A stretch of DNA of 64,000 bases. Source: Salegentibacter sp. R32 (GTDB taxonomy: Bacteria; Bacteroidota; Bacteroidia; Flavobacteriales; Flavobacteriaceae). The DNA lies in contig NZ_RXOM01000011.1 in the NCBI RefSeq assembly GCF_008692195.1, forward strand, positions 41,775-105,774. Direction: 5' to 3'. The position numbers and the translations under genes were made by a program. Shown here piece after piece: positions 1 through 7,700 of the stretch. The notes beneath the pieces were generated by a model that saw nothing but the letters and a program-made list of their open reading frames with translations, searched no databases and was not told the origin of the DNA. Every line of letters starts with the position of its first letter. The stretch's first letter is position 1.

Positions 1-1
1 C

Positions 2-379
2 TGGCTCAATATTCCTGCAATTCTAAAAATCTGGTTTGAAGAGGTATTTGAATATCAGTTTGCTTATGGCTCAAAAGGCGATAAATTGAAAGATAAAAAT
101 TTTATATTGAGTTCTACTGTTGGTGCTGATGAAAAAGAATATAAATTGATAGGAAAACATCATAGGGACATATCCGAATTCATTAAAAACATAGAGCAAA
201 CTGCTTATGGGGCGCAAATGAATTACTTACCCCCAACTTTCCTATATAGCTCATCTATAAAAGCAGGCAATTCAGTAGAAGAAGTTTCAAAAAGAGCTAA
301 GGATTACGCAAAAAAATTAATTACCAGACTTACTGAAATAACCAAAATTGAAAATGCAGTAGGAAAACAATTATATTAA
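2..379 (+). CDS. NAD(P)H-dependent oxidoreductase, flavodoxin-like fold (5' truncated)
   Basis: The frame is already open at the left edge, so the N-terminal half with the first FMN-binding loop is outside the window. The visible part begins W-L-N-I-P-A-I-L-K, followed by an aromatic stretch and FAYGSKG. That pattern is typical of the KefF/KefG/MdaB-type quinone reductase family (flavodoxin_2 fold), in which FMN-bound dimers pass two electrons from NAD(P)H to quinones. About 125 codons remain, to a TAA stop. The in-frame TTG at 86 is not needed as a start because the reading continues upstream. The neighbours are a hypothetical gene and an HxlR/SDR pair, a setting often linked to electrophile or redox stress. 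Family assignment is fairly firm; the substrate is unknown. Confidence 0.75.
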   Translation, partial: WLNIPAILKIWFEEVFEYQFAYGSKGDKLKDKNFILSSTVGADEKEYKLIGKHHRDISEFIKNIEQTAYGAQMNYLPPTFLYSSSIKAGNSVEEVSKRAKDYAKKLITRLTEITKIENAVGKQLY

Positions 380-495
380 AATAGTTGCGAAAAAGAATAA
401 TATTATGAATCTGAAAATTGACCTCTTCTTTATTATGTTATAAATAAGTCTAAAAGAAAACGACATTATTTATTTCAATTAAAATTTTTTAGTAA

Positions 496-1707
496 TTGAA
501 ATATATACATCAATCATATCCGTTAGAGTGGCTTGATTTATTAATTACAGTCACACTTAACCCTGCCAAAACAAATATTAGGGCAATTACTGACGCGCAG
601 TTACAAAATATTACTAACCGTTTACCCGAAGAATTCTTAAAATTAAAGTGCCTTATAAAAACTCAGTTTTTTGCTGTTAGTAAAGAAAGTGAAATAGAAC
701 TGCTAATTAAACAATATCATTCTTCATTAATTATACTATTAAATCAAACTTTTGAGAACAAAAGGACAGAAGAACCAAAGAAAACTACATTAAAAAATAC
801 ATATAAAGCATTCCTTTCAAATATTGACGAACTTCTTTCTTTTATTGAAACAACGTTTGCTGAATATCTAAGTCCCGAGGAAAAAGTTCCAGAAACCTAT
901 CTGTCTGTAACCCGTAAAGAGCTTAGAAAAAAAATAGATAAAATAAAAGCCAAGTATGAATTAGATACAAATCCTTGCCTGGATATTGTTTTAAAGCGGT
1001 TATATCGATTTACTGATAACACATGTCTTCGCTATCAAGTAGCCTTTAGAGATATTTTTTACAAAAAAGATCTTGTACGAGGACTGGAAGAAATTAACTG
1101 TAATATCGAAAACAGAAACTCGTTCTCAATCCTTGATCAATTATTAATCTATCTAAATTTTAACAGTAAGTCTTATATCAATTTACTCACTGATCGTCTA
1201 GCAAAATGTATAAATGGATATAAAGATCCCATTGAAAGAATGGATAGACTTCATTATTATTACAAAGCTTTCAACCAATTACATCGTAAACCCGGTATGA
1301 TTCTCAATCCCAATTATCACGATCTGGAAACAGTTTTGGGGAATTGGTTTACCCAAGAGATCCTTTACCTAGAAAAGAAATTACACTTATCAGTAGTCCC
1401 GCTTCAAAGTAAAAAGGAAAACCCGGTAGATAAGCAGGCAATTGCAAAGGAAAAACAAAAAGTACTTTGTATGCTTTCTACCGACCAAATGGGGCTTATC
1501 CTCCGTGCTTCCGATGAACTTAGAATATTGGTTGCAAAATCGATGAGCCAGGTATTTAAAACTATAGTACCCCATTTATCAACCCCTTATAAAGAAGACC
1601 TGTCCTATGATGGCATGCGTAGCAAATCGTATGTAGCAGAAGAACGAGACAAACAAATAGCCATTGAAACATTAGAGCGAATTATTAAAAAAATCAAGGA
1701 ATATTAA
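496..1707 (+). CDS. conserved hypothetical protein, possibly ICE-associated
   Basis: A 403-residue helix-rich, lysine-rich soluble protein with no signal peptide and no membrane segment. Two in-frame stops (490-495) lie immediately before the TTG at 496, so TTG is the only start that keeps the N-terminus; the next in-frame Met is deep inside the protein. The last 80 residues (LSTDQMGL, then a helical stretch, then SLR/S-K-like and VAEERDK segments) resemble, from memory, the C-terminal domain of hypothetical proteins found in Bacteroidetes conjugative transposons. No catalytic motif is visible. It is AT-rich and stands alone, with 116 bases before and 89 after. The function is not recognised; a regulatory or DNA-binding role is only a guess. 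The abrupt stop-then-TTG start could also mean an N-terminal truncation. Confidence 0.6.
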   Translation: MKYIHQSYPLEWLDLLITVTLNPAKTNIRAITDAQLQNITNRLPEEFLKLKCLIKTQFFAVSKESEIELLIKQYHSSLIILLNQTFENKRTEEPKKTTLKNTYKAFLSNIDELLSFIETTFAEYLSPEEKVPETYLSVTRKELRKKIDKIKAKYELDTNPCLDIVLKRLYRFTDNTCLRYQVAFRDIFYKKDLVRGLEEINCNIENRNSFSILDQLLIYLNFNSKSYINLLTDRLAKCINGYKDPIERMDRLHYYYKAFNQLHRKPGMILNPNYHDLETVLGNWFTQEILYLEKKLHLSVVPLQSKKENPVDKQAIAKEKQKVLCMLSTDQMGLILRASDELRILVAKSMSQVFKTIVPHLSTPYKEDLSYDGMRSKSYVAEERDKQIAIETLERIIKKIKEY

Positions 1708-1796
1708 AATCAGCTTACTTAAAAACAATTTCTATTTTCCTTTATAGGCTATGTTAAACAGCACACAGTCCGACTAATAAAAAAATATCATGACAA

Positions 1797-2138
1797 CTAT
1801 TTCTCTTTAATTTTCTTTCTGTGTTTTTTGCCCCAACTTTCCATTGGTAAAATAACTTCCTCAAGTCCATAAGCATAGTCTGTAACCGAATACTCAATTC
1901 TTACGGGATAATCATCTATCACAGATCGTTTAACTAATAAATTTGCTTCCAAATGCTTCAACTCTTTGGATAGAATATGGTTTGTTATTTTTGGAATCGA
2001 ATTTGAAATATCATTAAACCGCTTGTTTCCGCCATAAATTGAAAGAATTATCGGTAATTTCCATTTTCCACCTAGAACAAACATTGTATCTTGAATAGCT
2101 TGAATTTTTTCCTGAAGTTGCTTTTTGTCTCTTTTCAT
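1797..2138 (-). CDS. HxlR-family winged-helix transcriptional regulator
   Basis: 113 residues, the usual length for HxlR/MarR-like small regulators. The core reads LGGKWKLPIILSI (residues about 22-34), then helices with RFNDISNSIPKITNHILSKELKHLE, then a wing, then the YSVTDYAYGLEEVI segment and a C-terminal dimer helix. The W-K-L-P-I-I-L pattern is diagnostic of HxlR. These proteins bind as dimers to palindromes and often respond to electrophiles or redox stress. It is transcribed divergently from the short-chain dehydrogenase at 2220, with 81 bases between the starts, so that gene is the likely target. There is no cysteine in the typical N-terminal sensing position, so an oxidant-sensing role is unproven. 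Confidence 0.9.
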   Translation of the reverse strand: MKRDKKQLQEKIQAIQDTMFVLGGKWKLPIILSIYGGNKRFNDISNSIPKITNHILSKELKHLEANLLVKRSVIDDYPVRIEYSVTDYAYGLEEVILPMESWGKKHRKKIKEK

Positions 2139-2149
2139 ATACTAAGTAT
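2139..2149. promoter_or_regulatory. candidate operator palindrome of the HxlR regulator
   Basis: An 11-base perfect inverted repeat (ATACT-A-AGTAT) directly abuts the HxlR gene start in the divergent intergenic region. HxlR dimers usually bind short TACT/AGTA-type palindromes, so autoregulation is plausible. The motif is short and AT-rich, so chance occurrence cannot be excluded. Confidence 0.3.
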
Positions 2150-2188
2150 CCTATTTAATACAAGTCTCAAATTTATACCTTCTATTCT

Positions 2189-2196
2189 TAACTTTG
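2189..2196 (+). promoter_or_regulatory. -7 promoter element for the SDR gene
   Basis: TAACTTTG matches the Bacteroidota -7 consensus TAnnTTTG exactly and lies 23 bases before the SDR start. No clear -33 TTG is seen at the usual distance, so this is a candidate only. Confidence 0.4.
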
Positions 2197-2219
2197 TACT
2201 GTAAACAATAAAAAAATAT

Positions 2220-3029
2220 ATGAAAACAATATTCATCACAGGTGCTTCATCAGGATTCGGAAAAGAAAGCGCAAAATTATTTCAATCAAAAGGTTGGAAT
2301 GTAATCGCAACAATGCGTTCCCCCTCAAAAGAAAAAGAATTAACCCAGTTAGAAAATATTTTGGTTACGGAATTAGATGTTCAAAACGAAAATTCTATAA
2401 CAACCGCCGTACAGAAAGGAATTGAAAAATTCGGAAAAATAGATGCTTTGCTCAACAATGCAGGCTTTGCTGTAATGGGTGTTTTCGAAACGGCAACGGA
2501 AGAACAATTTCAGAATCAATTTGACGTGAATGTTTTCGGAATAATGCGGACAACAAAAGCGGTTTTACCATTTATGCGAACTAACGGGAAAGGCGTAATT
2601 GTCAATATTTCATCAGTTGCAGGACGTGTTGGGTTACCTTTTGCGAGTATTTATGAAAGTTCAAAATTTGCAGTTGAGGGTTTTTCTGAAGCATTAAATT
2701 TTGAGCTTAGTAATTTTGGAATTAAAGTAAAAATTATTGAGCCAGGGTCTTCGCAAACTAACTTTGGAAATGCACGAAAAAGCACAGCAAATGAAATTGC
2801 TGACTACAATCCGTTTTTAGCTAAGTTTTTTGAAAATTATCCAAAAAAAACCGCACCTTATAAAACAGCCTCCCCAATAGAAGTTGCAGAAACAATTTTC
2901 AATGCTGTAACGGATAAAAGCAATAAATTGAGATATGTAATTGGAGAAGACTGTCAGTTTTTTATAGATAAAAAATACAAAAATTCGGAAGAAAATTACG
3001 TCGAATCCATTCAAACATTTTTTGAATAA
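2220..3029 (+). CDS. short-chain dehydrogenase/reductase (classical SDR)
   Basis: A 269-residue Rossmann-fold oxidoreductase. It has the cofactor loop TGASSGFG (residues 7-14), the NNAG motif (79-82), a catalytic serine in ISSVAG (131/132) and the YxxxK pair at Tyr145 and Lys149. R33 after the second strand suggests NADP(H) preference. The length and the IEPG segment after the active site fit classical SDRs that reduce carbonyls or oxidise alcohols; the substrate cannot be told. It is divergent from an HxlR regulator, a common arrangement in which the regulator represses the reductase. A strong hairpin terminator follows about 50 bases after the stop. The start ATG is the first codon of the Rossmann strand. 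Confidence 0.9.
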   Translation: MKTIFITGASSGFGKESAKLFQSKGWNVIATMRSPSKEKELTQLENILVTELDVQNENSITTAVQKGIEKFGKIDALLNNAGFAVMGVFETATEEQFQNQFDVNVFGIMRTTKAVLPFMRTNGKGVIVNISSVAGRVGLPFASIYESSKFAVEGFSEALNFELSNFGIKVKIIEPGSSQTNFGNARKSTANEIADYNPFLAKFFENYPKKTAPYKTASPIEVAETIFNAVTDKSNKLRYVIGEDCQFFIDKKYKNSEENYVESIQTFFE

Positions 3030-3075
3030 ATTGTGTTTGTTTATTGAAAAAACAATTTTCAATAAAATCTTATAG

Positions 3076-3109
3076 AAAAAAGGCCTGAGCGTGCTGCTCA
3101 GGCCTTTTT
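3076..3109. terminator. intrinsic terminator after the SDR gene
   Basis: A 9-bp GC-rich stem (GGCCTGAGC with GCTCAGGCC), a 5-base loop, a run of A on the left and of T on the right, so it can act in both directions. It separates the accessory genes from the conjugation operon. Confidence 0.85.
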
Positions 3110-3154
3110 AAAAAATCCTCTTAAAAAAACATCCCGAAACACATCTATTTTATT

Positions 3155-3183
3155 AAGGTTCCAACGGTTACAAAAAGGTTCCA
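3155..3183. repeat. paired direct repeat upstream of the tra operon
   Basis: AAGGTTCCA occurs twice with starts 20 bases apart, i.e. two helical turns, within the 190-base gap before the first conjugation gene. This spacing suits a protein-binding site such as an operator. No other gene is seen in 3110-3300. A role is inferred only from the spacing and position. Confidence 0.35.
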
Positions 3184-3300
3184 GCCAAAAGTTGGACTTG
3201 TAGCGCCCTCTCTGCCTTCGTTTCTTTGTTATCGAGATTAATGTAAACGACCCGACATTAAATGCCGAGTTGAATTGTAGAACGATAAAATGAGAGGCGT

Positions 3301-3771
3301 ATGTTTACCCAGATTTCATGGACAGACTACCTGTTGGCAGTCTCCATACTACTAGCTATTTATTATTTGTTTATTGGGGTACGGTATTTTTCCGGTGACC
3401 TCAAAGCCCTGTTAACAGGAAAACAAAAACTTACCTTAAAGACATCTGGTTTTCCGCAAAATGAACCCTTGCAAACTGAAGTTTCAGAAGATATTTCGGT
3501 AACTACAGATGAAGATAGCGATGATGAATTCGCAGAAGTAGAACACCTGATCGAAAAAGTGAAAGCCATGATTGCTGATGCGCTTGGTAAACAACTTGTC
3601 AAGGAAGAATTTAGGCAGTACCTACGCCTTGTCCTTAAAGAATTTCCCTCCGTAAAAACATCCGTACTCCGTCCTTCAGTCAATGAACTGATCGTATCGG
3701 AGTGCGAAAAACAAGGGATTGGTGCCTTCAATGAAGAGGAAGTGGATGCGTTGTGGAGTGAGGAAAGGTAG
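3301..3771 (+). CDS. ICE-associated membrane-anchored hypothetical protein
   Basis: 156 residues: one transmembrane helix near the N-terminus (about residues 9-28, followed by RYFSGDLKALLTGK), an acidic linker (DEDSDDEFAEVEH), then a helical cytoplasmic domain ending in FNEEEVDALW. No enzyme motif is visible. It is the first gene of the conjugation block and points the same way as the tra genes, ahead of the TraE-like subunit. From memory, similar short proteins precede the DUF4134 gene in other Bacteroidetes elements, but I cannot name a family. It may be an accessory transfer protein; this is inferred from position. Confidence 0.7.
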   Translation: MFTQISWTDYLLAVSILLAIYYLFIGVRYFSGDLKALLTGKQKLTLKTSGFPQNEPLQTEVSEDISVTTDEDSDDEFAEVEHLIEKVKAMIADALGKQLVKEEFRQYLRLVLKEFPSVKTSVLRPSVNELIVSECEKQGIGAFNEEEVDALWSEER

Positions 3772-3779
3772 CAATCCCG

Positions 3780-3863
3780 GCGGAACGTGTTTCCCTGTTC
3801 AACCCCGGGCGTAAGGCGATGTGTGACAGAATGGATGGGTCAGTAACGGCGAAACCGTTCCGC
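3780..3863 (+). promoter_or_regulatory. structured leader upstream of traE
   Basis: The gap between the first tra-block gene and traE holds a long-range 8-bp perfect stem (GCGGAACG at 3780-3787 with CGTTCCGC at 3856-3863). A local hairpin, AACGG-CGAAA-CCGTT (3845-3859), shares bases with its right arm, so the two folds are mutually exclusive. This could be an RNA switch, a processing site or a DNA-level site; the sequence does not decide. Confidence 0.35.
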
Positions 3864-3911
3864 TTTTATTTCAAAAAAGCTTTTGATTTTAAACTTTAAT
3901 ACATGTGAGTT

Positions 3912-4250
3912 ATGAAAATGTGCAGCAAGAAAACAACAAAGTTTAACCGAATAAAGGTGATCTCCATTTATGCCGCTATGGCATTATTAGCCATTCAATA
4001 CAGTGCCTATGCACAGGATGGTATTGAGGGGATCAATGAAGCCAACACCAAAGTACGCAGCTACTTTGCCGCAGGCACCAACCTGATGTATGCCGTGGGA
4101 GCAATTCTCGGCTTAATTGGAGCGGTAAAGGTGTATCAAAAATGGAACAATGGTGATCAGGATACCGGCAAAGTGGCGGCCGCCTGGTTTGGCAGTTGTA
4201 TTTTTCTGGTGGTTGTGGCTACCGTGATCCAGTCATTCTTCGGTATCTAA
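3912..4250 (+). CDS. traE: conjugation protein TraE-like (DUF4134)
   Basis: 112 residues with an N-terminal signal-like hydrophobic segment ending in AYAQDG (cleavage near residue 35), followed by a short helical part and two transmembrane helices separated by the polar loop QKWNNGDQDTGK. This small two-helix membrane protein is the DUF4134/TraE family of Bacteroidetes conjugative transposons, comparable in size and place to VirB2/VirB3-type subunits of type IV secretion systems. The glycine-rich helix AVGAILGLIGAVKVYQKW is typical of the family. It should sit in the inner membrane as part of the mating channel. A methylase-helicase gene and a small gene separate it from traF. Confidence 0.88.
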   Translation: MKMCSKKTTKFNRIKVISIYAAMALLAIQYSAYAQDGIEGINEANTKVRSYFAAGTNLMYAVGAILGLIGAVKVYQKWNNGDQDTGKVAAAWFGSCIFLVVVATVIQSFFGI

Positions 4251-4262
4251 AATCCCTGAAGT

Positions 4263-4691
4263 ATGCAGACGCAATTAAAAGAAAAGTTGTGGGCGTTTAT
4301 CGTCCACAACAACCCTGAATTGATGTTCAATTTGCAGGAAGACTATTCGGTGACCACTTATCTGGATTCAAAAGTAATGGACATTATGCCTTTGGCGGAA
4401 CAATTACTTTCTGAAAACCGACCCGGTTATATTGTGGAAGAATTATGTCTGGAGCAGATGACTGAAGAACTCAAACCTTCCCGTTACCACTACCTCCTTT
4501 CGATACTTGAAGAAGAATTTACTGCCGACTATGAGCGGTTACGGGAAAGCGGAACGCTCACCTATGAAGTCGTCAACCTGATTGCCTATTGCAAGGACAT
4601 TTTTGACGGATACGGATTCAATGCAGAAAATGAAGATGACAGGGAGCTAAGATACACCGCCATCGGACAGGTACATGAGTATCTGAGTTAA
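4263..4691 (+). CDS. small soluble ICE protein of unknown function
   Basis: 142 residues, acidic, with no signal peptide and no membrane segment, predicted mainly helical. It starts 12 bases after traE and is therefore co-transcribed with the tra genes. Features such as QLLSENRPGYIVEELCLEQM and a C-terminal YCKDIFDGYGF stretch do not match any family I can name with confidence. Bacteroidetes elements often carry such small proteins beside the large helicase gene that follows, so a supporting role for that enzyme is possible, but nothing in the sequence shows it. Confidence 0.7.
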   Translation: MQTQLKEKLWAFIVHNNPELMFNLQEDYSVTTYLDSKVMDIMPLAEQLLSENRPGYIVEELCLEQMTEELKPSRYHYLLSILEEEFTADYERLRESGTLTYEVVNLIAYCKDIFDGYGFNAENEDDRELRYTAIGQVHEYLS

Positions 4692-4703
4692 CTACCAATA
4701 CGA

Positions 4704-4736
4704 AAAAGCCCGTCATCAGGTGAAGGTGACGGCTTT
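4704..4736 (+). terminator. hairpin between the small ICE gene and the methylase-helicase gene
   Basis: AAAGCC-C-GTCA pairs with TGAC-GGCTTT around a short loop with one bulged C. The T-run after it is only three bases, so it may be a weak or partial terminator, or a processing hairpin that lowers expression of the giant gene downstream. Confidence 0.4.
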
Positions 4737-4776
4737 ACAGCCATAAAGGAATTGTGAGAATGATAAATGTGTGGAT

Positions 4777-7700
4777 ATGGCTTACAATATTTCAGAAAAA
4801 CTACAGGACAATATCAGGGCGATCCAAATCGCCCTGAACCATCAAGACGGAAAGGAACTAAGCCCGGATGATGTCTCCAACCTGAAAAAATTCTCAGGTT
4901 TTGGAGGTATCAAGGCTATCCTATACCCTTATGGTACACAGGAAGAATGGTCAGCTAATGGGGCTACCAAAGAAGACCTGAAACACCATGCAGGAATTAT
5001 GGAACTTCATGACCTATTGAAGGAAAACTATACTGAAACTCAATATAGAAATATCATTTCTTCTTTGTGTAATAGTGTGCTGACCGCCTTTTATACCCCG
5101 CAGGTAGTTCCCGAAACTTTATATACTGTTCTGGCAGCTCAAAACCTGCACCCCAAACGATTGTACGAACCTTCGGCAGGTTCCGGTGTTTTTATCAGTG
5201 AAGCGGTAAGGGCTTTTCCTGAATTGGAACAGATTACCGCCGTCGAGAAAGATACCCTTTCCGGACTGGTACTCTCTGCTATCAACGGTACACTGCCTGT
5301 TCCGGCAGAAACACATATCACCGGTTTTGAAGAAACTCCGGTAACCGAAAATTCCAGCTATGACCTAATGGTCAGCAATATTCCGTTCGGCAATTTTTCG
5401 GTATATGATGAGGTTTATCCTGATAAAGCACTATCCGGAAAAATACACAATTACTTTTTTGCCAAAGGACTGGACAAACTAGCTGATGGCGGTCTCATGG
5501 CTTATATTACCACCGATGCTTTCTTAAACAGCCCGTCCAATCAAAAAGCGAGGGAATACCTATTCGAAAAAGCGGATTTTATAAGCCTCTCAGTTATGCC
5601 CGACAACCTGATGAAGGATACCGGCAATACCGAAGCTCCCAACCACCTATTGATTGTTCAAAAGAATGCAACAAAAGAAACCCTATCCGAAGAAGAAACC
5701 TTACTGGTGACTACCGTATCATTAGAGAATGAATATGGAACCTACCATAGCAATAGCTATATTCAACAGCATCGGGATATCATTACGGGAAATACCCTCC
5801 AACCGGGTAAAAATCAATACGGACAGGCACACGAAACCGTATGGCAGCAAGGCGACCTCAATGACATTCGTGAAAAACTTGGACAGACGATTACCGAAGG
5901 TTTTAATACCCGTTTAAATCGGGAGCGTTATTTCCAAAGTCAATCCCTACCAATAGAAAAACAGGAATTTGGTGGCAGGAAGCTCACTTATCTTCCGATG
6001 CCTGAGAATAAAGCAGAAACCGTTTCGGTACAGTTAGGGCTTTTTGATACGGCACCGGCAGAACAGATCAACCGTGCCATAGCCTATATCAACCCTTTGG
6101 ATGCAACCGTCGTTCGAAAAGAAAGTGCACGGCTTATCAGTACCATTCGTACTACTGATAAGCCTACGCACGAGAGTATTGTACTCTTGGCAGCCAAACA
6201 ACAAAAATCCAATCGCTACCTATATAAACTATATTCCAACGTCAAGGAGATTGATCATTTCTCCGCCAACTGGATGGATGCCCGCTTATTGGGACATGAA
6301 CTGCAAAACCTGTCCGGGGAATTGCAAGGGTTTGGCCATGCGTTTACTTACGAAGGTGATCAAACCTTAGAAGGAGTATTTCAATTAAACGGTCGGGCAG
6401 CACGTCCCTTTACCAATATACACCCGTTTCATAAAGAAGGTACACTGATCGTTTATCAGGGACAGGTGGGTACGCTTTCCGAAATTGATAATGATTTTAA
6501 AAATGCGGTGTTCCAACCCCTGGGTATGCAAACCGATAAGCGTTTCTATGAACACTATATAACCCTTCGGGATGAGTACCTAAAAATCTCCGAAAAAGAA
6601 ACTACAAGAACTCCGGTTCCCCAAACCGAACGGGATGAGTTGAACCAGCGTTATGATCAATTTATTTCCCAATATGGGCAGTTAAACAGCCAAGGTAACC
6701 GTAGACGCATATTGGAAGATACCGCTTTCGGTTTGACCATGTTATCCTCTTTGGAACGCAGGGAAGGTGAACATTTTGTCAAGTCCGATATGCTGACCAG
6801 CACTGCTCAGGTATCCGTAAAACGTTTTGTCACCGATGACCCGATTGAAGCCCTGGCACACAGCCTGAACGATACCGGAAAGGTGGATATTGGGTTTATT
6901 GGTGCAGCCATGGGATTGAAAGAACCGGAAACGATTGCCCGTTTGGGCGAACATATTTACTTGAACCCGGTAAGCAAAGATTGGGAGACCGCAGATCAGT
7001 TCCTGAGCGGTAACGTAGTGGAAAAATTGCGACAGGCAAAACAACAAACGGCTACTGAAAATGATATCCCACAAGCAGAGCGAAGCCTAACCGCTTTGGA
7101 AAAAGTTCAACCCGAACGCATCCCTTTCGAACTATTGGATTTTAATCTGGGGGAACGCTGGATTCCCGTAAGCTATTACGAACGTTTTGCAGCGGAACTC
7201 TTCGAGCAACATACGGATATCAATTATTTTCCTTCCCTGGATGCCTTTAAGGTAACCACCGGGATGAACACCAAAATAGCCCGGGAATTTGCTGTTACTC
7301 CGAAAAGCGGACGGACTACTTACGGTTATACCTTGCTTGAACATGCTTTGGAAAATACAACACCGTTTTTTACCTATGAGGTATCCGTTGGGGATGGCAA
7401 AAGCATACGGGTTCCCGATAATGAAGCCATTCAACTGGCACATCAAAAAATCGACCAGATACGCAACGGTTTTATAGACTGGCTCAAGGAATTGCCGGAT
7501 ACCGATAAAAAGCATATCGAAAACCTGTACAACGACACTTTCAATTGTTATGTACTGCGGGAATTCGACGGCAGTCACCTGAATTTCCCGGGACTCGATA
7601 AAAAGGCTTTGGGTATTGAAGATTTGTACAGCAGTCAGAAAAATGCCGCCTGGCGCATCATTCAAAACAGGGGCGCACTGATCGATCACGAAGTGGGGTT

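Noticed and set aside
3155..3183. CRISPR-like short repeats
   Set aside because: Only two short copies without spacers of even length; no array and no cas genes in the window.
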